A stretch of DNA of 22,464 nt. It comes from Apostichopus californicus (taxonomy: Eukaryota > Echinodermata > Holothuroidea > Aspidochirotida > Stichopodidae). A program made the translations under genes and the position numbers. The notes under the pieces were generated by a model that did no database searches, had not been told where the DNA came from, and saw only the letters and a list, made by a program, of their open reading frames with translations. Each line of letters opens with the position of its first letter. Positions within the stretch are counted from its first letter, which is position 1. The stretch spans positions 1 through 22,464 of the forward strand of contig JAIPMN010005268.1 in NCBI GenBank assembly GCA_020650975.1, in the 5' to 3' direction. Shown piece by piece: positions 1 to 10,700 of this stretch.

Positions 1-106
1 GAAAAATTTTCTTGTACGCTGCGCGCCAACTCGTGGTGGCGCTCCGCTTAGATAGTCATCACCTGCTCACGGGCCCCCCCAAAATTTATTTTCGCACGAC
101 GCCCCT
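1..106. mobile_element. Terminal fragment of a non-autonomous DNA transposon
   Basis: The segment ends in CGCCCCTG, the reverse complement of a CAGGGGCG terminus like that of the complete element at 11520-11993. Inside the end is a run of G then C and a GAAAAATTTT / GCGCGCC / GGCGCTCCGC block resembling the GC-rich foldback block of that element. Only one end is in the window, so the family and target-site duplication cannot be established. It could be hAT-like by its terminus alone. Confidence 0.5.
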
Positions 107-1048
107 GTCTGTACTATTCCTATGTATGTAGTTTATAATCCCGTGTTTACGTAGCCCCTATGATACATTCTTATTGTCTGAAGTTCCAAAAACGTGGTGA
201 CGTGTTGATAGTTAAAAAACGTGGTGACGTGTTGATAGTTAAAAACTTTTCATTGTGAACTTTTGAACTTGAAGGGGTTGCCCTATTCCAATATCATGGA
301 ATTGTGGGGAACTCCCAATTTCTTTATGTGTACGGATTACTAGTTTATTCCATGTGCGAACGTGATAATCTAATATCTTACGTCGAGTATGTGTGAAGGA
401 TGGTGTGGGTTGCTTTTTTCCACGGTTTGTGCTTTTCTTTTGGAAGTGTATGCTAAAAAACAAAGGTCCTTATATAGCGTGTTATTTTTTATATTTTTTA
501 TAACCGTGCGTGTAACAGTGTACATACTGTAGCCTAGGCTATGCCTATTGAATTTATGACATTGACAGTCTCGTCACTAAGTGCTTTGAACCATAGATGA
601 AAGTTGAGGAAAATACCGGTTGTAGTTACGACACCGGGATTCGTGTTGCACCAAAACAACTCATGTGCTACCGTAACATGGTTTAACACATGTGTAGTAC
701 ACTAACAATCACTGTAAAAATGGGCCACCAAATCGCGTCATTTGGGTCTTCAATTTTCAAAAAGCTAAAGCTTCTGATGGGCGCACCCCCCCCCCCCTTA
801 CAATGCGTTCCGCGGCGGGAAATCCGATTTTGTCGGATTTATGTTCCAGGGAAAAAAAAACATTTTTTTCTGGCCGTGACTGCATAGTAGAGGCATTGAT
901 ATCTTGTAGTTGGCTTTTCATGTTAAGAAATATTAGTTCTCTTCATTTTTATGCGTGATTTAAAATAAGCTTAGTCTTATTCTTGGCATATTCCTCCTAC
1001 TTATAGGGTGGGTTCAACTTGTTCAAACAGAAAAAAAAGATATTTATT
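107..1048. other. Intergenic DNA, no gene recognised
   Basis: No convincing coding sequence on either strand. It holds a short tandem duplication (188-246), C and A homopolymers around 786-797 and 850-865, and a small hairpin with 8-bp perfect arms AAATCCGA/TCGGATTT at 820-827 and 833-840. The C-run plus hairpin could be another eroded transposon end, but no matching second end was found. Confidence 0.5.
188..246. repeat. Two-copy tandem duplication, 27-bp period
   Basis: The core CGTGGTGACGTGTTGATAGT occurs at 193 and again at 220, flanked by A-runs, so the period is 27 bp. The copies are identical over the core, which implies a recent duplication. No function is apparent. Confidence 0.85.
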
Positions 1049-1609
1049 TTATTTGGTAAGAACATAAAAAATAATCAGCGGGTGGGGGAATTTCCATGGG
1101 TTATTCCAAGGAATATTATTAATACGCTGCGATGGTGTACACTCTGCCTTTAGAAAGGACAACTGACTCGGCAGAAATGGCATTGTAAAAAATTTCCCCG
1201 AGCGACCCAGACTCCAAATAGCTGAAGGCTTTACCATATTTATAGTCCGTCATCAGTCTTTGCTTCAGTTCAATGTTATCAATACTGGTAAAATAATGCG
1301 CAATATCAATGAACATGCAAGGTAGCCATTTTTCCATTGCAAATTCGCCTTCCCATGCAAGTGGCAAATCCGAAAAAGGATCGACGGGGTCTCTCCTTCA
1401 ACCTGAAGTACCGATGCGTAGTCATCTGCCTTTACATTTCGCGCATCTGCTATGTTAACTTCAGCAATGTTCATCTGAACGGCAGCATACGCTAAAGCAA
1501 CCAACTCTTCTTTTCGGCCACTCATTTTCAACTTTCGTTTCTTTAAAAATGCCTTCAGTCTGTCAACTTTCCAAAGTTTAAACTGTTCCAAACTTGTAGA
1601 AATATCCAT
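1049..1609 (-). pseudogene. Decayed SAP-domain gene of the invertebrate SAP/SWIM/YqaJ type
   Basis: Read on the minus strand from 1609, the first frame opens MDIS and has a SAP-like helix-turn-helix at residues about 12-43 (VDRLKAFLKKRKLKMSGRKE). SAP domains usually bind DNA. Near 1385 the reading shifts into a second frame containing DPFSDLPLAW, WLPCMFIDIAHYF and LKQRLMTDYKYGKAFSYL. Near 1160 it shifts again into a third frame containing FLKAECTPSQRINNIPW. These blocks occur in this order in a large family of invertebrate proteins that I recall continuing into a CxC...CxH SWIM finger and a YqaJ-type nuclease domain. Neither follows here, because the third frame ends at a stop at the 3' boundary. 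Two frameshifts plus the missing C-terminal half make this a pseudogene. A link to ISL2EU-type transposons, which carry a YqaJ accessory gene, is inference. Family identification is moderately sure and pseudogene status fairly sure. Confidence 0.68.
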
Positions 1610-1997
1610 CCCGAAGCGAAAAAACAGAGTAAATTTAGACGTAAGTTATGCGATTTCTAATGTTTACTGCAGGTGCTCATTAAGTTAGCGTGGTTACGCG
1701 AACAGACAACTCTCGTCTCAACAAGAGTGTTCTTATTTGACCTGTTGACCTCGATTGCGCAATGCAAATAAACCGTTCTCTGAACTCGCTTATTATATTC
1801 CGGCCATTTGATTGGTCAATTGCTCGTCGATTGCATGCAAAAATCCGCTCTATTACACGCTATGAAATAGAACCATGCATTATACTTTTTTGATAGCACT
1901 TTTTTCAATGTAAGAGAGCAGAGAAACCTGTCTGTTCAAAACAATCTGTTGCATGAGTGCATATTACATCCAATTATATCCAAATTTGAAGGTGTTG
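1610..1997. other. Intergenic spacer, no feature recognised
   Basis: No coding frame, RNA gene or repeat could be supported between the SAP pseudogene and the foldback element. The sequence is moderately AT-rich. Confidence 0.5.
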
Positions 1998-2170
1998 TAT
2001 AAAACAAATAATGAATGGTTTCCATTCGTGCAATAGTGCAAATATTTCATTCGTTGAAAGATGTAATTTGTTCCATTCAACTCGGCTGCGCCTCGTTGAA
2101 TGGAACATTCCATCTTTTAACTCATGAAATATTTGCACTATTGCACTCATAACCATTCATTATTTGTATA
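1998..2170. repeat. Foldback (long imperfect palindrome), MITE-like
   Basis: Left arm 1998-2081 and right arm 2095-2170 are imperfect reverse complements around a 13-nt centre, TCGGCTGCGCCTC. Shared blocks include ACAAATAATGAATGGTT, GTGCAATAGTGCAAATATTT, and GTTCCATTCAAC against GTTGAATGGAAC. The arms are 76-84 nt with small indels. The layout fits a foldback/MITE element. A transcript through it would form a long hairpin. Confidence 0.85.
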
Positions 2171-2340
2171 ATAGTATCAACACATTGACATTTTAAGATC
2201 GAGCCGGTGCGTTCATATAGTTCATACAGACATTCTAACCAGGGTGCTCCTACTAGTCCAAGTGCCTCCAGTACTTAAAGACATAACCCAACCATCACTG
2301 GTCAGTGTTTAAGACCGGGCCGCGTCATTCCGCCATAGAA
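2171..2340. other. Spacer between foldback elements
   Basis: No gene recognised. It ends with a first copy of the CATTCCGCCATAGAAAA motif that recurs in the adjacent hairpin. Confidence 0.4.
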
Positions 2341-2430
2341 AATGTGCTCTTTCCGCCATAGAAAAAAGGCCATTCCGCCATGTTACCCCGATGGCGGTAA
2401 GCATTTTTTGTATGGCGGAAAGAGCACATT
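2341..2430. repeat. Hairpin with 20-bp perfect arms (TCCGCCAT-type)
   Basis: AATGTGCTCTTTCCGCCATA at 2341-2360 is the exact reverse complement of 2411-2430. A nested pair CCGCCAT / ATGGCGG lies at the centre. The motif TCCGCCATAGAAAA also recurs directly upstream at about 2328, so the unit mixes direct and inverted copies. It looks like a small non-autonomous element or a remnant of one. Confidence 0.85.
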
Positions 2431-2434
2431 ATTG

Positions 2435-2506
2435 TGGGTGAACTGTGGGCCTATATGCACTGTAAATTGCTTCGCTCACACTACCTAGGCCCGCAAAATC
2501 CACCCA
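2435..2506. repeat. Second short foldback beside the tRNA gene
   Basis: TGGGTGAACTGTGGGCCT at the left end pairs imperfectly with AGGCCCGCAAAATCCACCCA at the right end, around a roughly 34-nt loop. It starts four bases after the previous hairpin ends, so the two may belong to one element. Confidence 0.6.
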
Positions 2507-2566
2507 AAAAAATGGCCGTGTCATTCTACTTTTTGTCCCTTTCCTGTTTTGCCAAAAGCAAGAGTG

Positions 2567-2572
2567 GAAAAG
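2567..2572 (-). terminator. Pol III T-run terminator for the tRNA
   Basis: On the minus strand the sequence just past the tRNA 3' end reads CTTTCTTTTCC. The TTTT run (complement of 2568-2571) is a minimal RNA polymerase III terminator four bases beyond the mature 3' end. Confidence 0.6.
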
Positions 2573-2574
2573 AA

Positions 2575-2648
2575 AGGCACCACCCGGATTTGAACCGGGG
2601 ATCTCCTGTTTACTAGACAGGCGCTTTAACCAACTAAGCCATGGCGCC
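2575..2648 (-). tRNA. tRNA-Thr (anticodon AGT)
   Basis: A 74-nt cloverleaf on the minus strand. Acceptor arms are GGCGCCA and TGGTGCC with one G-U pair and discriminator T. The D stem is GCTT/AAGC with loop AGTTGGTTA. The anticodon stem is CCTGT/ACAGG with loop CTAGTAA, giving anticodon AGT (AGU, read as IGU after deamination). The T stem is CCCGG/CCGGG with loop TTCAAAT. The internal A box (TGGCTTAGTTGG) and B box (GGTTCAAATCC) are intact and a T-run follows. There is no intron and all stems pair, so the gene should be functional. It closely resembles vertebrate tRNA-Thr-AGT. Confidence 0.97.
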
Positions 2649-3841
2649 GTTGCGTAATGTGCTGGGAAAATAAATATATAAAGCTGTTTTCACACATCAG
2701 CGCTATTTTTATCTATGTATGTCATGTATTGTTATTATGCAATACTGATTGGCCTAGACATGAACTAGCCTTGTAAACATGAACTTACGTCGATGTAGGT
2801 GAAATTGCCGAGTCTAACCTATGCTTAACTTAAGTCTGAACACTAATGTAAAATCTAACAGTTATCTCCGACTGTAGTGGAGAGTGTAAAAGACCTCAGC
2901 CACCATTCAGTCGTGGTGAGAATATGAAGAATTCACAAGTTTGGTGATCCATCTCTGCAAAGTCGTTTCAGGTTGGCCAAACTTAGCTGTGCCTAGGCCC
3001 TAAATTAAGTTAGGCTAACGTTAGGCATCGGTATGCCTTACTGCTACTCACTTTTTACAGTGATCGTTCAGTTAGGACTCGGCCATCAATATTATTGGTA
3101 CTGCTACAATTTCTATGTACATGGTTAGTACAAAAATAACAAAAGTTTTTACAGTGAAAGGAGGGAAGATCAATTTTGTAATTTTTTTTAATTTTGAGAT
3201 ACTTGTGCTTAGCCTTTAATTCATTCACCAAAGGTCCATAGGAATTACACAGTTAACTTCAATGTAAAGATGAGGGAATGTTTCCTTGCTTTGAGCAGTT
3301 TGACTCTCAACATTTACGAATAGAATTCTTTCTATTTCCTTAAAAATTTGATCAAACCATTGATGCAATCATTAGTTGAAGAATAGAACCAAACCCCACA
3401 GTAAAATCATCATTGACCCCACGCCTTTAACGGGCTGTTAATGTCCATGGACTTGGTACCGCGAACCGTATACTGTAGATCCTTCCTGGTTATGCGAAAT
3501 ATCCCATTGAGTTTGTTGGTAAAAAAATAAGTGAATTTAAAAGATATAGGCTAAGTTATAGGAACATATTCTTGTGACAAAACAATGATAATGACCCTGA
3601 TGTAAATGTTGCCAATTTCATTAATGTCACGCTTGGAGCTAAATTAAGCCTAATTTTGGGGCTAATGCTTCTGTTTGCCTCTAGGGCCAAAGTTTGGTAA
3701 GGGGGTAACTGATTGTTTGGCCCCATTGCCCATGTCCTCTCCAGCCAGTTCACTATCTATATAATTGAAGTTGTGTTTTGATGTTCCTTTTTCCATTTGT
3801 TCTTCAAGGTTGTGAGTGACCTGTTAACTTCTGACTATGTA
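2649..3841. other. Upstream region of the JMY gene; possible 5'UTR exon start near 3808
   Basis: No coding sequence recognised. Just before the gene, TTTTTCCATTTGTTCTTCAAG ending at 3807 looks like a splice acceptor. The first coding exon may therefore begin at 3808 with about 34 nt of 5'UTR, and the promoter and leader exon would lie further upstream. No TATA box or other promoter could be supported. Confidence 0.4.
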
Positions 3842-4764
3842 ATGGCTGCTTCCATCTCATCATCCCCAGATGAATGGGTAGCCATCAAAGTATCTCCATT
3901 TGAAAATGAACCCATCAAAACAAAATTCAGATTTTTAGTGGAGTGGAATGAATCAATCCGGCAAGTCATCATCACTTGTCACGAGGAATCACAAAAGGGA
4001 ACAAAACGACTGAATCAGAATGTACAATTTCAGAATCCTAAATCTACTCTACAGTCCGACAAGCCAACGAAGAAGGGAAATTCTAACAATGTAAGTGATA
4101 AAAATAGTTGGACTGGAACATTTTCACTTCAAGAGCTAGAATACAAACACGAACAACTGTGTTTAGTGAGGCCTTTGTTGAGAGATCACACTTTGGAATT
4201 GCCTTTTGATCCGCGAGGGATTTGGAGTCTATTTTTCAGTGTGACTATTACCTCCTAATTTTACCAGTGACCTTGAAAGGTACCTGTACATTGCCTTGGA
4301 GATCTGTGGCAAGACACTCTTGATAGACACCCTCTACCAACCCAAGATGGGGATTGACCAATATCTGGAGAGCTTCAGTGAATTAAAGCAGAAAGCATTT
4401 GAAGATGACCTGGAGAAATGTGAGAAAAGGTTGAAGGATTGCTTAAGGAAACATAATAATGCTGCAAACATGGTTGCATTACAGAAGATATTCTTGGAGG
4501 AAGAGGAAGCTTTCTCACTTCTGGTGGTTGCGAGGGCAGAGCTGTTTAATCTGCTCCTTCAGCCGTTCTTGGACATGAGAGAGATGGCTTATTGTGAACT
4601 GCTTAAACTTCAGGATTTCCTCCAAGATGAGCACATCAGCAATGAAGGACGGAAGAAATCCACCATCGCTTACAGTGACTGGCAGATGAGTTATGTGAAT
4701 GCAATCGAGTCCATCTTACAAGTCAAGCTCAAGTATTTCAACCAGTGTTTGGATACAACTAAAG
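3842..4764 (+). CDS. JMY: JMY coding exon 1 (N-terminal WHAMM/JMY domain; contains a frame conflict)
   Basis: Encodes residues 1 to about 307. Recognisable blocks are DEWVAIKV, RFLVEWN and ITCHEES near the start, SWTGTFSLQELE and GIWSLFF before the break, then DLERYLYIALEICGK, MVALQKIFLEEEEAFSLL and LLQPFLDMREMA. All correspond to vertebrate JMY in order. The first part runs into TAA at 4256-4258. The homologous continuation is in the +1 frame, open from 4245 after a TGA at 4242-4244. Removing one base between them restores the whole gene and gives the phase 1 expected at the GTAAGA donor (4765). The exon may begin at 3808 as 5'UTR. Confidence 0.88.
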
Positions 4765-7700
4765 GTAAGAAAATAACCACTGTTACTGTAAAAATACTGT
4801 ATGTGTCAGATTGTAAGTTCCCTGAAGACTTTCTCATACATGTGGAAATAATGCAATATCTTATCAGTGTGTTATATATTTGTTAGTGTGTTATGCCAGT
4901 AAACAGTGAATGTTTGATATCCTTGCACAATTGTTAATACAAAATATTATCCAGGAAATTACAAGAATTTAACTGTCACACATTTCTCCCTCTTCCATGG
5001 AAGTCGGAATGCTCCATAAGTGCCCATTTTCCAATGTACAGTAAAACTTAGTACATGATATATATTGTATATAAACACAGTAATTCGGTCCCTAGAATGC
5101 ATCTGTGCATTAAAGGGAATGCCTAAGTCTTCCCCATCCATCCTAATTCTAATATGGTTCTTCTCATAGACAGTACTTGTCATTGGCCTTCCTCCGTTAT
5201 GAGTCCTTGTCTACTTAAACAAGCCTTACCTAGAGTAAGTTGTTGCTGGCCCACTCTCATCCTGCCACCCCTGATGCCTCCCTTCACCATCTCAAAGCTT
5301 GAGCAATACCATACATAACCATGGTAAATTCATAACAACCCTTAAGGATTTATATTGTGCCTTGTACAGTTACAACCACAGTCCAAAATCTTGTATTTAT
5401 GTACATCCTTAACTTAAAACCATTCATGTTACTGTACTTTCTTTACAATCAGCGATCGTTAAGCAGATGGAAGATGACTCAGGAAGGTTTGGCAGAGCTA
5501 CTTGGAGTGCTATGGGGGAGCATCGGTTACAAGACTTCAAACAGCTTCTCACTAAGGAGAAAATACAACTTCTACAGGCAAAGCGAGAGTATTTGAAGCA
5601 CGGTCTGGGCAAGAAACAACAAGAGGTACTTTTCCAAGTTGTCATTAAAGCAATCTATCATATTGCATCAATATTTAGGAATATTTGAACCAGACTTTAA
5701 CAGTGTTCACCAACATACAAATGCTGATAGGACAATGCAGCACATTTTCTGTGTTAGTATTTAACACCAGACTGTTTCATCCATTACAGTATTTATAGTC
5801 TGGCTCCGCCTTCTTTTGTTGAAACACATACACAGACTGTTCAGTAGTCTTTCCTTGGTAAAATTTAATCAACTTTCAGAACATTACTGAATAATTGCTC
5901 CATGTTCTAGGTCTATTCACTAACTGTACCTATTTGTTGTCATTTCCTACTAAGCTGGCATGTTTGGAAGATAACCAGTCCATGCCAAAACGTCTCCAAG
6001 AACTCCAGCAAGGTGTCTTTATGCTACAGCTTAAACTTTATGATACCCAACTGGGAATACTCCAAGAACAGGAGAGAAATCTCAAGATGAAACTGGACTT
6101 CTTACAAGAACAAGTAGCAGGTTAGTGGGTAAACATTTAAACAAATTTAAGAGAATATTGGAGAGATGTATCCTTAGCCAAAGGATCAAATGTAAAAAGG
6201 AAAATGGTTGTGAATTTATACACAAATTTGACAAGAGCAAAGACATTCTAGACTAAACCAGCATTCAAACCAGAGATCTCAGGATTTCAAGTCATTTGTT
6301 CATCCTCAGTATAGCTACGTAGAGCTCTGTAAGTTGGTAGCAATTCCTATTATAATCATTCCCTAAGTTTAGGGTGCCAGTCAGAAGCCAAGTTACCTTG
6401 CATTAAGTGTAACCAGGGATCCTAACCCATTTTCATTCCATACAAGCAAGGAGGTATATATGGATTTCCATAGAAATTCTGGGGTTTTATGTATATACTG
6501 TACAACAGCAAACAGACTTGAAAAGAAAACTTTTCAAACTTAGCAAAAAAGAAGAAAAATACTTAGAAATTACAAGATATAACATGTTCATAACTTGATG
6601 TGAGTGACAGGCAACATTGTATCCTTTTCTATAAATACATGTAAACCTATGCATTGAACAGGTGGTTGCATCTATCTGGATATGATATGACAGACAATTT
6701 GCATAGCAGCCTGTTATGATTGTTAAACTAAATTAGTATCAACTAAATTGGACAGTGGGTTAACATGTTAACTTTCTTTATCTTAAGTTGTTGTTTCATA
6801 ACTCTCATAACGTTTAGGTTCTCTGATAAGTCTACCGTTATAACCCTAGTCTGGAGAGAAGGAGAGCATTGCCACTTTTGCCCTAAAGTTTCCTGATTAT
6901 CAATCTGGATGAGGAGAGAGCTGGTCTAATGTTTTGCAATTCTTTAGTGAGAAAAAGACATTAACAAACTGCTTGTCTACTGCCAAAAGCCTGTTTCGGT
7001 ACAGTAAATACACAAATTAGTAGACCTGAATTTTCAATCCTAGCAGGATCTACTTTGAAGTTTGAAGGCAAACTGATGTGGAAACATACTTAAAAAACAT
7101 TTGAAGGTGACAGGTTTACAGAAAACTAAATGAGACCATTAAAAACAATAAAAAGAGCCACATTGGACAAAAAAGTTAACCTGGACAGTGTTTTTAATTA
7201 TTGTTGTTAGTTTAGTGCTCTGCCCTCTATGAAATATTCTTAGCTGGTCATATTTCAGAATGGTGTGGAAGTTTATAGGATTTCACATATTCTGAACATT
7301 TCATGTTTCTGTATTTTTTATTTATTGACTTTCTTAGATATAGAGGAAGAGGAAGAATTCTACGATGCTGTTGAGAATGTATACGAGATGGACGGTGAAG
7401 AGTTCACAGAGGACAGAGGATTACCAGAAGGAGAAGAGGAGACCAGGAAAAGACTGAAAGAACTCTCAGGGAAACTGACCAGACTGAATAGGAAGAAAGC
7501 ACTGCTTAGAAGTAAAAAGGTAAAATGATACTAGGCTGGGATATTGTATGGACAGAGACATTGTATTGATAGAAGAAACACCCATTTAATCCCTCTTGGC
7601 CTACTCAGAATAGCATCTGTGCAGGTGCATGATAAACCAGTCTTCTGTATGTTTAATACTTATTGATTTATGATTGAGAGGAGAGATTTGCTTCGGTTCT

Positions 7701-10700
7701 TTTCATGTGTTTTTTTTCAAGCAAAGTGTTTTGAATTTCGATAAGCTATTGTGGTTTTTGGTCAGCTTATGACCAAATCTTCATTCTTTTCCTTTCCTTG
7801 CATTTACTTGTTTTGGCACAACAATATCCAATATACACAATATAGTGATGACGTTTAATATACAGCATGAATAGCAGTGAAAGTTAAGTCTTCTAAGAAG
7901 CCTCAGGGGTTTGTAAAGTAGAACAGAGTGCCATGCAGGAAAGGAAGGAAATGAAACAAGCCAGCACAAAAATGATCAAGAAACAACAAAATCTGTGTAC
8001 AGTACCAGAAAGTGTGTAGAGTAACATAATAAAATGAGATAGTCAATAACCAACACTCAGACTTGTTTTGGTACAGTTAATCAATAATAAACTGGATACA
8101 AATCTTAATGAAGGAAAAAAGTGAACCAATAATCACTGCTGCTGTGTTTAATAAACAGTTTCTTATAAAATGTAGTGCAAATGTGAAGCATAGTGTACTC
8201 TTAGGAAGAGACTTTGAAACATAGCACGGTTTCATAACTTGAGAAGTTGACATTTCAGAATGGATAAGAGTGGATACACTGTACAGTAAGTGGCTTTTCT
8301 AGAACTCTAGTGATTTACAACAGGTCAGGCAGTTTCATTTAAGTATATACATTGAAGTAAAAAAAAAATTATTGTATTATTTCTATGAATCCCTGGAAAT
8401 GAATGGGCCATGTTCATATTCAATTAGCACAGAATTTCAGGATGACTTTTACATTACAAATGTACTTGAACCTTAATCCCCTTTGGTTCCTGTACTTAAC
8501 AAAGGTAATAATTAGTTGGTCATAGACCCCTCCATTGTTAATGAAATACTATTTTTATTTTCATTGTCTTCCTTGTTTGATTGTTCATGTAACAGCAACT
8601 CTGCATCCAGCACCATGATTCAGATCTTTCGTCTAAGATGAAGGTGGAACAAGATCAAGTGAAACACCATAAAGTTCAGCAGGTAAGGATCTCCAGTTAC
8701 ATCTATTTCACAGGAAAGCTGCAAAATCATAGTGCATATTACAGCTGACTTTGTCATAACTTTGTTGGCTATCAATAAAGCATTCTTACATAAGATTATT
8801 GCAAGGTTTATTTTGCATACCCCCTTCCCTTTCCAACCCCCCCCCCCATCCCCTTCTTGCCTCAATTCTAAATACCATAAAATGAAAACTAGCCCACACC
8901 ATGTAATGAAAATAATGACCAGCTGGAGTGATATTGGTTGCGATGGTAAACCTTTACAATCATGATGGCATGCGTGTTAATGCATTGGACAAAAGGTCTG
9001 CCTCAGTCTTTCATTACCTTGTGATTCTTTCAACTCACCGTGTTTCCATGATATGGATAGTTTCTTAAATAATGATTGTTGTAGAGCTGTTGGTCTTTGT
9101 TTTCTGTCATTTCTGACCTTTCGATCCAAACAGGAAGCTTTCCAGAGCATAGGAATCTTAGTCAATTTAGATTTTCTTTCTTTCTTTTTCCCTTTCAACA
9201 AAGAAACGAGATCAAAAAGTTGCAGAAGAGGATGCAAAGAAAGATTACATACAATCTGAAAGGAGGAAAACAATAGAGAGATTACAGATGTATAAGTTGG
9301 TGAGAAATGTTTTCCCTTTTTTTGGGGAAACTTATTACATGCGATCTTCCCTGCCTAAAGCAAAGACCACCCGAATCCCCTTTTTTTGACCAAAAAAGCC
9401 CTGTGAAAACCTTGATAACGTCATATTGCAAGAAGGGAACCTTGGACAGATCTCCTACTTGGTTTGTAGATGTACCATATCAAATTTAAGGAGCCTATGA
9501 TTGCTTTTGGTGGAGGTCATAGGCCAATTGTAGTCAACAAATGCCAAACATTTACTACACTTCCCTCTTAACTGTCTCTCTACACTAACACACCTCCCTA
9601 AACATAATAACGCTAGGGAAGCTTGGACAGATGGCATATTTGGTATGTAATTGTACCACATTGAGTACAAGAAGCCGAGGTCAATGGTTGTTTGAGAGTT
9701 TACTAGGGGTCAAGTTGTGAAAACCTTGTTTTACCCAATATTCCATAATATTTAGTATGTTGATATATCTATCACCTTTTGTACGATAAGCCTGTTGGTG
9801 AGGTTAATGGTCATTTCAGGACAGCATGTGTCATTGTGAATTTATTGTTTGTCACATCACACTGCTTTTCACTGTATCACAAAGATCAAGTATGTTGTAC
9901 ACCCTCACTATACATTATGTCAGATTTATGAAGAAAACTGCTCATGTTACATCATCGAAACCACAATGTATTTTTGCATTTTGTTTTTATTGGTCACAAG
10001 TGAGCACTTTGCCTTTAACTGTTTCATTTCAAAGCAGAAAATTCAGTAACATTCAAAGACATTATTTCACCAATTTATCAGTGCAAATGTTTTCATTTTA
10101 ACTGGCATCAGTGTCTGTGTAAACACACTTTAGGAATCACGTAACATTTGGACTTAATGCTGTACTTTTGCTAATACTGCCATCGACACGTTTGAAGTCA
10201 AATATTGCTCAGGAGTTTCCAAAACAGACCTTGTGCATCTAAGTTAGTCACCTTCCATTGTCATCATGATAGAATTGTTTGATAACTTAACATTCATGTC
10301 TGTCTTTTCAACATTCTACGACCTCACTAACTCTCTTTTATTCAGAAATATCCTATGTCTAAGACGATCGTTCCCGAGCAGTTGAGACCAAGAGCAAAAA
10401 ACCAGTCAAAGTCATCCAGAACTAAGAAAGTCAAGGTTACCAGGAAGGGTAAGATCATCATTTACAAAGGACACTTGAAGTAGAGTAACTTTGCCGTATT
10501 AAATTCTTTTCTACCCATGAGTTGGATTATGATGTAAGGTAAGCATTTATATCTATCAAGTTGGTAATACTATAGATATCTGGATACAAGGCTCCACTCT
10601 GTATTCTTTCAATCAATTTTGTTTCAGTCTCGATGTGTTAGGCACTCCTGTTGTACTCATTCCCGCAACACTGTATCTGCACCCTCCCATAGGTTACCTC

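Noticed and set aside
239..463. Minus-strand 74-codon open frame
   Set aside because: No recognisable domain or splice context, and its end lies beside a tandem duplication. Expected by chance in AT-rich DNA.
2434..2616. Plus-strand open frame overlapping the tRNA
   Set aside because: It crosses a foldback and the antisense of an intact tRNA gene. It has no protein similarity.
3797..3841. Upstream in-frame extension of JMY exon 1
   Set aside because: It has no ATG; it begins with TTG within a pyrimidine-rich acceptor-like stretch. The ATG at 3842 fits the family N-terminus.
4232..4265. A 34-nt AT-AC intron that would restore the JMY frame
   Set aside because: The donor does not match the U12 consensus and the intron would be too short to splice. 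Any one-third of random junctions would restore the frame.
4800..4886. Read-through of JMY exon 1 beyond 4764
   Set aside because: Homology stops exactly at the GTAAGA donor and resumes in phase at 5453.
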